A stretch of DNA of 64,000 bases from Rhizobiaceae bacterium (GCA_014238155.1 JABABQ010000014.1:62001-126000); one strand, 5' to 3'; numbered from the stretch's first letter, positions 1-8,665 are shown. The notes: generated by a model not told the origin, from the sequence alone. Made by a program: numbers and translations.

Positions 1-33
1 GCGCTTGCTGTTGGGTCCCTTGACGCTGGGCAT
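1..33 (-). CDS. 5' end of an unidentified gene (cut by window edge)
   Basis: On the minus strand an ATG at position 33 opens a frame of 11 codons (MPSVKGPNSKR) that runs off the left edge. It begins 5 bases after the stop codon of the nitronate monooxygenase-like gene, so it would be the next gene of the same operon. Too little is present to name a family. It is reported because the tight spacing and basic N-terminus fit a real start, but a chance open stretch is possible. Confidence 0.4.
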   Translation of the reverse strand, partial: MPSVKGPNSKR

Positions 34-37
34 TGAG

Positions 38-1033
38 CTATTTCGCCCCGCCCAAACGCTGCAAAATCGCCTGTGCATCGTCGCTGATTTCTTGAACTAT
101 GTGCGCCGCGGGTTGAACATTGTGAACCATGGCCACACTCTGACCTGCCCACATTGCCATGGCTTCGACGTCACCAATAACATCAAATCCCGGAGTGTTG
201 ACCCGGTACCGGGTAATCTCGCCGCGAGACTTGGACGTCGCAATGACGTCGCCTTCTCCAGGGCGACTGCCAGACGGTAAGCGACCCGTTGCTTCCCAAT
301 TTGCTACGGTACTATTGCGAACAACACGATGCGGGGCATTGGGCCAACCCACATCGAAAAGATCCTCTAGGTAGACTGTATCATTTTCCGACGCTTCAAG
401 AAGATGTTGTTGGTACTCCGGATGGATGGCGACTTCCTCGCTTGCTAGGAATCGCGTTCCAATCCACGCACCAGACGCACCAAGTGCGAGTGCGGCGGCT
501 AGTCCGCGTCCGTCGGCAATACCGCCCGCAGCAATAACCGGAACGTCTCCAACGGCATCGACCACTGCAGGGATAAGTGGCATTGTGGCTACAGTTCCAC
601 GCACGTGGCCACCCGCCTCCCAACCCTGTGCGACTATGATATCGGCGCCGCTGTCCACTGCTTGACGCGCAGCCTCGGCATCTCCAACCGAATGCATAAC
701 GATGGCTCCGCTGTCCTTGGCACGCGCAACCAGCCAAGATGCATCGCCCCAAAAGAACGATATGATTGGCACACCTTCCTGCAAGCATGCATCGAGCCGT
801 TCCTCCTGCGGGAAGTCCATGTTCAGGTTCACAGCGAAGGGCTTGGATGTCAGCGACTGCAATTCACGAACTTGCTGGCGCAGAGTATCAACGTTGGCGG
901 CCCAGGGTGCCAGAGTACCCAAGCCTCCCGCATTGCTCACCGCCGCTGCAAGTCGTGGACCAACAGCGCCGCTCATTGGAGCTTGAACAATCGGAATATC
1001 GATCCCGATGCGCTTGCACACTGCAGTCTTCAT
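38..1033 (-). CDS. Nitronate monooxygenase-like FMN oxidoreductase
   Basis: A 331-residue single-domain TIM-barrel flavoprotein of the nitronate monooxygenase (formerly 2-nitropropane dioxygenase) family, a normal length for it. Visible family marks are the N-terminal QAPMSG segment, the GGLGTL turn, the AQGWEAGGH stretch that carries the conserved histidine near the flavin, and the phosphate-binding IAAGGIADGRG followed by GASGAWIGTRFL. Family members oxidise alkyl nitronates or act as NAD(P)H-dependent quinone or enoyl reductases with FMN, in the cytoplasm; the substrate cannot be read here. A further gene appears to start immediately downstream at position 33, so this is probably the first gene of an operon that leaves the window. 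Confidence 0.85.
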   Translation of the reverse strand: MKTAVCKRIGIDIPIVQAPMSGAVGPRLAAAVSNAGGLGTLAPWAANVDTLRQQVRELQSLTSKPFAVNLNMDFPQEERLDACLQEGVPIISFFWGDASWLVARAKDSGAIVMHSVGDAEAARQAVDSGADIIVAQGWEAGGHVRGTVATMPLIPAVVDAVGDVPVIAAGGIADGRGLAAALALGASGAWIGTRFLASEEVAIHPEYQQHLLEASENDTVYLEDLFDVGWPNAPHRVVRNSTVANWEATGRLPSGSRPGEGDVIATSKSRGEITRYRVNTPGFDVIGDVEAMAMWAGQSVAMVHNVQPAAHIVQEISDDAQAILQRLGGAK

Positions 1034-1652
1034 TTTCTGTATCCTCTATCGAACGCTGCGAGAGCGTCATGGCCTATTGTTGTGTCAAGTCGGTTCATAT
1101 AACCAGCGGCACCTGTGCTTTCTTCATTGATAGGCTGGCACTGGATTGCCAAGATTCTCAAAATCGGGTTCTACACCAAATCCTGGCGTTTCGTGGCAAT
1201 ACATCCGCCCATCTGAAGTCGGCGGTGCCGGTGTACCGGTTGGCTCGGTATGGTAAGCAGGTAAATCAGCCAGCGCAATTTCTCTTGCACCGTGTTTGTC
1301 CCATTCTTCACTTCTAGGGTCAGGACCATTAATCTGTGAAGATGAGCCAAATGTTCTCCTTTCTGCAATCAAACTAAATTGTCGCATTGGCGCTGAGGTC
1401 TCACACTCCGGATTTTACAGCATTATCCGGCTTGACATCTCAGCAAGTTGGCAATTGCCAGCACGCACCGATGACATTGCAATCAAGCCATAGACCCGAC
1501 GCCATTGTTGCACTAACATCTTTGCCGAACTGCTGGATTGGGGGGAACAATGGCGAACGATTGCTCGAATACGATCTCTCATAATCTGAAGTTCAAACAA
1601 GCATGCCGCAAGTCTGGTTTTCGCCAGCTACGGTAATTATTGGGAGGAAAGA
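1034..1652. other. Intergenic region between divergent genes
   Basis: About 620 bases separate the minus-strand flavin oxidoreductase from the plus-strand binding-protein gene and must hold both promoters. Apart from a possible enolase-superfamily remnant at 1124-1387 I see no convincing coding sequence, and I could not define a promoter or operator with confidence. A good ribosome-binding site (GGAGG at 1643-1647) lies just before the next gene. Confidence 0.5.
1124..1387 (-). pseudogene. Possible C-terminal remnant of an enolase-superfamily dehydratase
   Basis: An 87-codon minus-strand frame ends with residues that resemble the C-terminus of mandelate racemase/muconate lactonizing-type enolase-superfamily enzymes: a short DGRMYCH strand, then TPGFGVEPDFENLGNPV, close to the usual PGLGVEPD..LG.PV ending. 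Only the last 50 or so residues look family-like; the barrel with its metal ligands and catalytic Lys/His is absent. If real, it is the leftover of a deleted gene. The judgement rests on memory of the family, so it is tentative; an unrelated short frame is the alternative. Confidence 0.35.
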
Positions 1653-2669
1653 ATGAAGAAATTATTTGGTACGGGGGCTATTGCCGCCGTTGTTATGGCC
1701 GTGAGCGGATCTGCACACGGCTTTGAATGTGAGGTCAAGGAAGCCTCAATGGACAAACCGGGTGGTTTTCCAGAGCGCGCACTGACAATGATTGTCCCTT
1801 ACGGGCCTGCCGGTGGTTCTGGTCAAGTTGCTGGTGCCATGGCCGAGGCTGTTACCGGTCTGACCGGTGTCGCGATCAACCGCGATCATAAACCAGGCGG
1901 TTCTGGAACCGTTGGAATGACTGCTTATATGACAGCACCCGCAGACGGCTACAACGTGATGGAACACATCGATGATGCATCATCAGCCCACGCACTAGAC
2001 TCATCTCGTCCAAATCCAGCGTCGGATCTGATACCGCTGGTGATTTCTCAGGTGACGTTCTCGCAGGTTTATATCCGCACCGGCGAAACCCGCTTCACCG
2101 ACTGGTCGTCATTTGTTGAATGGGTAAAAGCCCAGGATGGTAAAGCAACCATCGCAAATGTTTCCAAGGAAGGTTCCATGGAACGCGTCACGATGAAATT
2201 CATCACTGAAGCGTCCGGTATGAAAATTCAGCAAATCTCGTTCGACAAAGGCGCGCCTAGATATGGCGCCCTGTTGGGCGGTCAGGTTGACGCCTTGTTT
2301 GAACAGCCCGGCGATGTGCGCAAATTCCTCGATGCCGGTGAATTCAAGCCGATCCTCACCATATTCGACGAACGTCCCGGCGTATTCGGAGATGTTCCAA
2401 CTCATCGTGAAGTTGGTATGGATTTCGACCCGTTGCTGCGCTTCCGAGGATTCTATGTTCATAAAGATGCACCAGCAGATCGCGTCAAATGGCTGCAGTG
2501 GGCGTTCCAGCGCGGTTATTGCCAGGACAGCTATCAGGCGTTCAATGATTCAAAATTCATGACCGTCATTGACAGCTATCGTGACACTGCCGGTGCAAGA
2601 GAGCTGATCACACGCTCTGTTGCCCAGTATCGCGACGTCTACAAGGCAATGGGCCTGGATGTGAAATAG
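1653..2669 (+). CDS. TTT transporter solute-binding protein (TctC/Bug family)
   Basis: A 338-residue periplasmic binding protein of the tripartite tricarboxylate transporter (Bug/TctC) family. Residues 1-23 form a Sec signal peptide. Bug-fold marks follow: RALTMIVPYGPAGGSGQ for the first strand and ligand loop, KPGGSGTVG for the second loop, then the DIKPL-like segment SDLIPLVIS. The start is set by GGAGG six bases upstream. It is the first gene of an operon with the small and large membrane subunits and the SauS/SauT/TauE-like genes, so its ligand is probably an anionic sulfonate or carboxylate such as sulfoacetate (inference). Two cysteines, one near the mature N-terminus (FECEV) and one near the C-terminus (GYCQDS), could form a disulfide. 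A strong stem-loop follows the stop codon. Confidence 0.9.
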   Translation: MKKLFGTGAIAAVVMAVSGSAHGFECEVKEASMDKPGGFPERALTMIVPYGPAGGSGQVAGAMAEAVTGLTGVAINRDHKPGGSGTVGMTAYMTAPADGYNVMEHIDDASSAHALDSSRPNPASDLIPLVISQVTFSQVYIRTGETRFTDWSSFVEWVKAQDGKATIANVSKEGSMERVTMKFITEASGMKIQQISFDKGAPRYGALLGGQVDALFEQPGDVRKFLDAGEFKPILTIFDERPGVFGDVPTHREVGMDFDPLLRFRGFYVHKDAPADRVKWLQWAFQRGYCQDSYQAFNDSKFMTVIDSYRDTAGARELITRSVAQYRDVYKAMGLDVK

Positions 2670-2689
2670 CCGTTGGCACACTAAATGTG

Positions 2690-2721
2690 GTGCCCTTGGG
2701 CGATTGTTCGCCCCAGGGCAC
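2690..2721 (+). promoter_or_regulatory. Stem-loop after binding-protein gene
   Basis: Two 14-base arms (2690-2703 and 2708-2721) pair with one mismatch around a TTGT loop. The hairpin lies 20 bases after the stop codon of the TTT binding-protein gene and before the membrane genes of the same operon. It has only a weak T-rich tail (TGCTTTATT), so it is more likely an attenuator or an mRNA-stabilising element that raises the binding-protein to permease ratio than a full terminator. Confidence 0.7.
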
Positions 2722-2802
2722 TGCTTTATTGGTCGATGGGGCCAGTTTGACAATTCTTACATCTCAAAGGAGTTGAGAAAACTCGCTTTGGAGGAGGTTC
2801 TC

Positions 2803-3363
2803 GTGGGGCGCCTGAACAAATCTCATTTGATTGAAGCTGCTGTTTGGTTTTCAATCGTGGTGATATTTTTCGCCTATTCTTTTGAATTCAATCAGCCGAT
2901 TGAAATTTACAAATTTGGCGCCACGGGCTGGCCAAGGGTTGTGGTGCTACTGTTATTGTTAGCGACCGCTGGAAATCTGTATTATCAATTTGTCCACGGA
3001 TCGGCGGTGCAACCAGGCCGCGTCGGAGTTGCCGACGGCAACGATAGCGATGCCGACTACAGCAACCCGTCAACGTTGATCAAGATGTTGGCGGTTTTGT
3101 TGACGCCTTTCATCTTTGCCTGGTTGCTCAAACCGGTCGGAATTTATTTTGGCGCTCCGTTCTTTATAGCAGCAATAATCTGGCTGTTCGGAGAGCGGCG
3201 CTGGCGGTCGATACTAATTACCACCGTGCTGATTTACTTTATTTTTCTCCTCATGTTCGTGGTTCTGCTCAACGCGCCACTGCCCCAGGGCAACGTGTCG
3301 CCGTTTTACGATTACAGCGGCTGGATTTTGAAGATCAACACTCTCATTCAAGAACTCTGGTAA
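2803..3363 (+). CDS. TTT transporter small membrane subunit (TctB-like)
   Basis: About 186 residues with four predicted membrane segments: one near the N-terminus (AVWFSIVVIFFAYSF), one after the GWPRVVVLL motif, and two in the C-terminal half around KMLAVLLTPFIFAWLLK and SILITTVLIYFIFLLMFVVLL. This is the layout of the poorly conserved TctB small subunit. I chose the GTG at 2803 because GGAGGAGG (2790-2797) lies at ideal distance; an in-frame ATG at 2704 exists, but it falls inside the upstream stem-loop and gives an untypical N-terminus. It sits between the binding protein and TctA, and its stop is five bases before the TctA start. Confidence 0.85.
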   Translation: MGRLNKSHLIEAAVWFSIVVIFFAYSFEFNQPIEIYKFGATGWPRVVVLLLLLATAGNLYYQFVHGSAVQPGRVGVADGNDSDADYSNPSTLIKMLAVLLTPFIFAWLLKPVGIYFGAPFFIAAIIWLFGERRWRSILITTVLIYFIFLLMFVVLLNAPLPQGNVSPFYDYSGWILKINTLIQELW

Positions 3364-3368
3364 CGATC

Positions 3369-4859
3369 ATGATTGAAAACTTTCTTGCAGGAAGCGCCGC
3401 ACTTTTCGGCGATCCAACAACAATCGCGATTTTTGTGTTTGGCGTGATCGGCGGCATGTTGTTTGGCGCCATACCCGGTGTCAGCATGCTGACCCTTGCC
3501 GCCATCCTGTTACCATTTACAGCCGAGTTGACCGCTGCACAGGGCGTCATGCTGTTTGCAGTAATCTATTGTACAGGTACTTATGGGGGTGCAATCACCG
3601 CTATCTTGTTCAACATTCCAGGCGCGCCGGAAAATGCTCCAACGGCATTTGACGGCTATCCAATGACCCAGCAGGGAAAATCGGGCAAGGCTGTTGGCGC
3701 GGCGGTATTGTGTTCAGCAATCGGCGGAGTGGCATCGGCTCTCATCATGATGGCCGCCACCGAACCGTTGGCCAAGTGGGCTATCCGCAATATTGGCCCG
3801 CCGGAAATCTTTGCACTGGTATTCTTTGGCTTGGCTGTCGCGTCGTCAGTTGGTGCCCGGACCATCTGGAAAGGCTGGATGTCGGTACTGCTGGGGCTGT
3901 TGATCGCAACAATCGGACAAGACCCGGTTGGTGGTATCAACCGCTATAATTTTGGGGTTGGTGATCTGGCTGCCGGGATTGCATTTGTACCGGCGATTCT
4001 CGGGTTTTTTGCAGTATCAGAAATCTTTGTTCAGGCAGAGAAGAAGGCTGGTGGCAAATATACCGCGCCCAAAGTGAGTATGTCCTTTCCGACAATCACG
4101 GAGCTTTGGGCGCACAAGATAGCGGTGTTGCGATCCATTCTGGTTGGATTTTTCTGTGGCATTTTGCCGGGCATCGGGGCCACGCTTGCTGCGTTTATGG
4201 GCTACGGAGAGGCCGTTCGCTGGTCGCGCAATAAGGAAGAGTTCGGCAAGGGTAAGCTGGAAGGTGTTATTTCGTCGGAGACCGCCAACAATGCAGCAAC
4301 CGGGGCTGCCATGATCCCGCTATTGGCGCTTGGCCTGCCCGGCGGTGCGCTCACGGCAATGATGGTTGCGGTGTTTCAAATGCACGACCTGGAACCTGGT
4401 CCGTTGGTCTTTTATAATTCTCCGGAACTGATCTGGATTGTCTTTGCAGCAATGTTTTATGCGAACCTGTCAATTCTGTTCATCGGACTGATTGAAACCA
4501 AAACAATTTTGAACTTGCTGAAGATTCCGTTCCAGTTCCTGGCACCCTTGATATTGTTGCTGGCGACGATCGGTGCCTATATCAGTCGGGGTCTGGTGCT
4601 GGATGTCATGGTGATGTTTCTGGCTGGCATCCTTGGGTTTTTATTGCGCCGTACCGGTTTCTCTATTCCCGGCATTGTTCTTGGTCTGATTTTGGGCAAG
4701 ATCGGAGAGCAGAACTTCGCTCAGGGCATGCAGATGGTGCACTACGACATTGGTACATATTTCTCTCGGCCGATCTGCGCAATATTGATTGTTGCTGGCA
4801 GCCTGACATTGCTTGCCGGCATTTATCGAGCGTTCGTGCCGAAAGCCCAAAAGACTTAA
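3369..4859 (+). CDS. TTT transporter large membrane subunit (TctA-like)
   Basis: A 496-residue polytopic inner-membrane protein with the two conserved TctA repeats. The first carries GAIPGVSMLTLAAILLP near residue 33 and the second GILPGIGATLAAFMGYG near residue 261, each a Gly-Pro motif that forms part of the substrate path. The SSETANNAATGAAMIPLLALGLPGG region is also typical. It forms the cation-driven channel of the tripartite transporter together with the small subunit and the periplasmic binding protein just upstream. The stop codon directly abuts a possible TTG start of the next gene, although I place that start 30 bases further on. Confidence 0.92.
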   Translation: MIENFLAGSAALFGDPTTIAIFVFGVIGGMLFGAIPGVSMLTLAAILLPFTAELTAAQGVMLFAVIYCTGTYGGAITAILFNIPGAPENAPTAFDGYPMTQQGKSGKAVGAAVLCSAIGGVASALIMMAATEPLAKWAIRNIGPPEIFALVFFGLAVASSVGARTIWKGWMSVLLGLLIATIGQDPVGGINRYNFGVGDLAAGIAFVPAILGFFAVSEIFVQAEKKAGGKYTAPKVSMSFPTITELWAHKIAVLRSILVGFFCGILPGIGATLAAFMGYGEAVRWSRNKEEFGKGKLEGVISSETANNAATGAAMIPLLALGLPGGALTAMMVAVFQMHDLEPGPLVFYNSPELIWIVFAAMFYANLSILFIGLIETKTILNLLKIPFQFLAPLILLLATIGAYISRGLVLDVMVMFLAGILGFLLRRTGFSIPGIVLGLILGKIGEQNFAQGMQMVHYDIGTYFSRPICAILIVAGSLTLLAGIYRAFVPKAQKT

Positions 4860-4889
4860 TTGGCAAACCGACCCACAGGAGAAACAGGC

Positions 4890-6293
4890 GTGATCGAAGA
4901 AACTGATGTCGTCGACGCCGTTGTAGAGCGGGCCCGTGCTGCGCAGAAGGCGTATGAGGCAATGGGTACTCAGGAACTGTTCGATACGGCCTGTCAGGCT
5001 GTCGCCTGGTCACTGATGGAGCCGCAACGCAATCGCGAATTTGCCGAATTTGCTGTGCTCGAAACCGGGCTTGGGAATGCCGACGACAAGGTTCGCAAAA
5101 ACCACAACAAGACCCTGGGACTGATGCGTGACATCAAGGGGGTGAAGTCGTTCGGTCATATCGGTGATGACGCAGCGCTGGGGCTTTCCACATATCTGCG
5201 ACCAAAAGGCGTGGTAGCCGCGATTGTGCCGTCGACCAATCCGTTGGCCACACCGGTCAACAATACGATCAACGCGCTGAAGACCGGCAACGCCATCATT
5301 TTGGCACCGTCGCCGAAAGGTGTGCGACCACTGCTGCTCCTGCTTGAAGCGATTCATGCGGCGCTGGCCAAAGTGGGCCTGCCCGCTGACCTGGTGCAAA
5401 TTGCCCCAGTGCCGCCTTCAAAACCAAAGACCGAACGGTTGATGCAACTGGCGGATTTGGTGGTCGTGACCGGTTCTCAGTCGAATGTGCGTGCCGGATA
5501 TTCTTCCGGCACTCCGGCTATCGGTGTTGGCGCCGGCAATGTGGTTACGATCGTTGACGAAACGGCCGACATCGCCGAAGCGGCGGCCAAGATTGCTGCG
5601 TCCAAGACCTTCGACAACGCAACCTCCTGTTCCTCCGAGAATGCTGTTGTGGCGGTTGATGCGGTTTACGACAAGATCGTCGATGCGCTGGCATCCCAAG
5701 GTGGTCTGTGTCTTGATGAAAAACAGACAGCGCATCTTGAATCCACTCACTGGCATGGAGGTAAGCTTACAAACAAGTTGCTGGCCAAGGATATCGACGT
5801 CGTTCTTGCAGAAACCGGCCTTGACGCTGTCGCTCCCGAAGGTACCAGATTTTTGCTGGCCCCGCAGGATCAGATCAGTCGGGATCAGCCGATGACGGGA
5901 GAGAAGATGGCTCGTTTTCTGGCGCTTTATCGGGCTTCGGATTTCGACGACGCGATGGCAAAGGCAATTGAGATTCAAACAATTCAGGGTGCCGGGCACT
6001 CTCTGGGCCTGCACTCAAAAGACGATTCCCGTGCCCGTCGGCTAGCTATGGAAGCCCGCACCTGCCGGGTAATCGTCAATCAGGCCCACTGTTTTGCCAC
6101 TGGTGGATTTTTCAACAACGGTCTGCCTTTCTCCCTGTCCATGGGGTGTGGCAGTTGGGGAGGCAACTCCATCGACGGCAATCTGAACTGGGAGCATTTT
6201 GTCAACAAGGTCGTCATCGCCCGAACCATCAAAGAACGTCGGCCGGAGCTGGATGACATCTTCGCCGACTACTGGGAAGCTTACGGACAATGA
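4890..6293 (+). CDS. sauS: Acylating aldehyde dehydrogenase, candidate sulfoacetaldehyde dehydrogenase (SauS-like)
   Basis: A 467-residue CoA-acylating aldehyde dehydrogenase of the AdhE-N/EutE/SauS type. The catalytic cysteine is Cys247 in NATSCSSEN, the form used by acylating enzymes, and the C-terminal MGCGSWGGNSIDGNLNW stretch is also typical of that group. The chosen start is GTG 4890, preceded by AGGAG (4877-4881); a TTG at 4860 is also in frame. Known SauS reduces sulfoacetyl-CoA to sulfoacetaldehyde. Here the next gene is a CoA ligase (start overlaps this stop) and the one after is a TauE/SafE exporter, which together argue for the sulfoacetate pathway. The enzyme that splits sulfoacetaldehyde (Xsc) is not in the window. 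An aldehyde dehydrogenase for another carboxylate (for example oxalyl-CoA reduction) is the alternative. Confidence 0.75.
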   Translation: MIEETDVVDAVVERARAAQKAYEAMGTQELFDTACQAVAWSLMEPQRNREFAEFAVLETGLGNADDKVRKNHNKTLGLMRDIKGVKSFGHIGDDAALGLSTYLRPKGVVAAIVPSTNPLATPVNNTINALKTGNAIILAPSPKGVRPLLLLLEAIHAALAKVGLPADLVQIAPVPPSKPKTERLMQLADLVVVTGSQSNVRAGYSSGTPAIGVGAGNVVTIVDETADIAEAAAKIAASKTFDNATSCSSENAVVAVDAVYDKIVDALASQGGLCLDEKQTAHLESTHWHGGKLTNKLLAKDIDVVLAETGLDAVAPEGTRFLLAPQDQISRDQPMTGEKMARFLALYRASDFDDAMAKAIEIQTIQGAGHSLGLHSKDDSRARRLAMEARTCRVIVNQAHCFATGGFFNNGLPFSLSMGCGSWGGNSIDGNLNWEHFVNKVVIARTIKERRPELDDIFADYWEAYGQ

Positions 6294-7813
6294 CGACAAG
6301 CATTGGAGAGCGGTTGGAAACCAATGCCAGCAGCGATGCCGACGCCGTTTGGATAACTTCCCCCGACACTGGTGCAAGTGTAACATGGGCCGAGGCTGCT
6401 GGACACTCGCGCGAGGTTGCCCGCCATCTGGACGGTCTTGGATTGACTGAGGGCGCAGCCATCGCTGTTGCGGCGCCCAACAGTATATGGTCCACCTTGT
6501 GTTTTACTGGCATTACCTATGGCGGATATGTAGCGACCCCGCTCAATTTGGTGGCGGGTGCCCGGGTGCTTTCATATGTAATCGGCCATTCCCAGACACC
6601 TGTCATATTGTGTGCTGACGAATGCCGTCCCCTGATCGACGACGCCCTCACAGAAGTCGATCATCCTGTCACTGTAATTCGCATTGACCCTGTCAGCGGC
6701 CCACAATGGCCGGTGGAAGCTGATCTGCATACTGCACCCCGTGCAGTGCCGCAGTTAAAAACACCGGGTCTTTTGATGTATACATCCGGCACAACCGGTC
6801 GACCAAAGGGAGTTGTTCTAAGTCATGGTAACCTGATGGCGGCTGGCCTGAATGTGGTTCACGGACACGGTTTGAAGCCGGATGATACGGCCATGTGCGT
6901 TCTGCCCATTTATCACATCAACGGCTTGTGTGTGACCGTCATGGGTACCCTGATGTCACGCAGCGGTCTGGTGATGCCCGATCGTTTTTCGGTTCGCTCC
7001 TTTTGGCAGCACGTCAATAAACACAATGTCAGCTGGTTCAGCGCTGTCCCGACCCATTTTGCTTATTTGCTGAGCGAGCAAGCATCTCCTGAAATTGACC
7101 GTTCCCGTTTACGGTTTTCCCGTTCTGCCTCCGCTCCGCTGGCGCCGGATACACATCGTCGCTTTGAAGAGAGATTTGGCATCAGGATTATCGAAACCAT
7201 GGGCCTGACTGAAACCGGCGCGCAGATCCTGTCCAACCCAATGCCACCAGAACAAGGCAAGATCGGTTCGCCCGGCATTGCCGTTGGCAATGAGGTTATA
7301 ATTGGTGATGACAATCAGATTGAAGTTGCCAGTGGCGAAACTGGCGAGATTTTGGTGCGTGGTGACAATGTGATGCAGGAATATCTGCATCAGCCCGATG
7401 AAACTGCAAAAACCATAACCGCGGACGGCTGGCTTCGGACCGGTGATCTTGGCCATATGGATGATGATGGCTATGTTTTTGTGACCGGCCGGATCAAAGA
7501 ATTGATCATCAAGGGCGGAGAAAATATTGCCCCGCGTGAGGTGGATGAAGTTCTTTTGGAGCATGAGACCGTTCTTGAAGCTGCAGCCTTCGCCGTTCCT
7601 TGTGATCAATACGGCCAACGGGTCGAATCCTGCGTAAAATTTCAGCCGGGGCAAAGTGCCACTGAAGATGAACTTCTTGGCCACTGCGTCGCGCAGTTGG
7701 GGAAATTCAAGACCCCTGACCGCGTCCATGTTCTGGACGATCTGCCAAAGGGTCCGTCAGGCAAAATTCAGCGCCTGCAACTGTTCAAGCTGGTATATGG
7801 TGTCGATCCGTAG
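6290..7813 (+). CDS. sauT: Acyl-CoA ligase, candidate sulfoacetate-CoA ligase (SauT-like)
   Basis: A 507-residue ANL-superfamily enzyme that activates a carboxylate to its CoA thioester through an acyl-AMP. The phosphate-binding loop is MYTSGTTGRPKG (about residues 163-174), followed by the MGLTETG motif, the GWLRTGDLG hinge and the C-terminal catalytic lysine in PKGPSGKIQR. The subgroup looks like the small-acid ligases (oxalyl-CoA synthetase/SauT-like). The ATG overlaps the TGA of the aldehyde dehydrogenase (ATGA), a sign of translational coupling. With SauS downstream in the pathway, it would make sulfoacetyl-CoA from imported sulfoacetate. The substrate assignment is inferred from the neighbourhood; oxalate or another small acid is possible. 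Confidence 0.75.
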   Translation: MTTSIGERLETNASSDADAVWITSPDTGASVTWAEAAGHSREVARHLDGLGLTEGAAIAVAAPNSIWSTLCFTGITYGGYVATPLNLVAGARVLSYVIGHSQTPVILCADECRPLIDDALTEVDHPVTVIRIDPVSGPQWPVEADLHTAPRAVPQLKTPGLLMYTSGTTGRPKGVVLSHGNLMAAGLNVVHGHGLKPDDTAMCVLPIYHINGLCVTVMGTLMSRSGLVMPDRFSVRSFWQHVNKHNVSWFSAVPTHFAYLLSEQASPEIDRSRLRFSRSASAPLAPDTHRRFEERFGIRIIETMGLTETGAQILSNPMPPEQGKIGSPGIAVGNEVIIGDDNQIEVASGETGEILVRGDNVMQEYLHQPDETAKTITADGWLRTGDLGHMDDDGYVFVTGRIKELIIKGGENIAPREVDEVLLEHETVLEAAAFAVPCDQYGQRVESCVKFQPGQSATEDELLGHCVAQLGKFKTPDRVHVLDDLPKGPSGKIQRLQLFKLVYGVDP

Positions 7814-7820
7814 AGTCGTT

Positions 7821-7892
7821 CACAGAGGCAGGCACAGAGGCAGGCACAGAGGCAGGCAAAGAGGCAGGCACAGAAGCAGGCGCGGAGGCAGA
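7821..7892 (+). repeat. 12-bp tandem repeat (six units) carrying Shine-Dalgarno-like sequence
   Basis: Six head-to-tail copies of a 12-base unit, consensus CACAGAGGCAGG, fill the gap between the CoA-ligase stop (7813) and the exporter start (GTG 7895). The first three copies are identical, and the last three carry one to three changes each. The last copy reads CGCGGAGGCAGA, giving GGAGG at 7884-7888, which is the ribosome-binding site of the exporter gene. The unit is purine-rich, so every copy offers a partial anti-SD match (AGAGG). The copy number could vary by slippage. Confidence 0.95.
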
Positions 7893-7894
7893 CA

Positions 7895-8665
7895 GTGAGT
7901 GATTCAGCATTTTTCGGGCTATTTCTGGCGCTCGATCCCTGGCAGATGGCCGCCCTGATCTGCATTTTCCTGCTCGCCGGCACCGTCAAAGGGTTTCTTG
8001 GCATCGGACTGCCGGCTGCTGCGATGGGCTTGCTCACGCTGATGATTCCACCGACCGAGGCCATCCCGCTGTTGTGGCTTCCCATTCTGGCGACCAACTT
8101 CCTGCAGTTTGCCCATGCGCCCGACAAGCTGGAAATTGCTTCAACTTATTTTTGGTTTGCTGCAGCTATTGTTGTCGCCATTTTTATTACATCGATGTTC
8201 ATTGCGGATTATCCCGCCGCACTTTTGACGATTGCAATTGGTGTCGCAATGGTGATTTTTTCGCTTAATCTCTTGCTGGGCATTACCCTGCCGATTGGGT
8301 CCGGGCTTCGGTGGCAGGTGGGTTTTGGGGTTATATCGGGCGTCCTAGGTGGCGTCAGCTCGATCTGGTCTCCCACCGTAGCGATGTATCTCGTTGCCCG
8401 TAATACCACCAAAGAACGTTTTATCGGTGCAACCGGGTTTTTGTTTCTGGCAGGTTGCCTGCCGCTTGGAGCCGGGCAGGTTGTTGCCGGACTGATTACT
8501 TTCCCGGTGATTTTGAAGTCGATCATCGTCACAAGTGTTGTTCTGGTCGGATTCGGAATTGGTCAGTGGTTAAGGAACAGGGTCTCTCAGACTCGGTTCA
8601 GACGGCTGGTGTTGCTTGCCTTTTTGATCATGGGAGTGCGATTAATCGCGATTGGATTGTTTTGA
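7895..8665 (+). CDS. tauE: TauE/SafE-family sulfite/sulfonate exporter
   Basis: A 256-residue polytopic membrane protein with about eight hydrophobic segments in two similar halves, the TauE/SafE fold. The GTVKGFLGIGLPAAAMGLL segment near residue 28 and the GVISGVLGGVSSIWSP segment in the second half are the paired family motifs. TauE/SafE proteins export sulfite, sulfoacetate or related anions produced in C2-sulfonate metabolism. Its place directly after SauS/SauT-like genes fits removal of sulfite released from sulfoacetaldehyde. The start is a GTG whose ribosome-binding site is the last unit of a 12-base tandem repeat. It is the last gene of the operon. Confidence 0.85.
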   Translation: MSDSAFFGLFLALDPWQMAALICIFLLAGTVKGFLGIGLPAAAMGLLTLMIPPTEAIPLLWLPILATNFLQFAHAPDKLEIASTYFWFAAAIVVAIFITSMFIADYPAALLTIAIGVAMVIFSLNLLLGITLPIGSGLRWQVGFGVISGVLGGVSSIWSPTVAMYLVARNTTKERFIGATGFLFLAGCLPLGAGQVVAGLITFPVILKSIIVTSVVLVGFGIGQWLRNRVSQTRFRRLVLLAFLIMGVRLIAIGLF

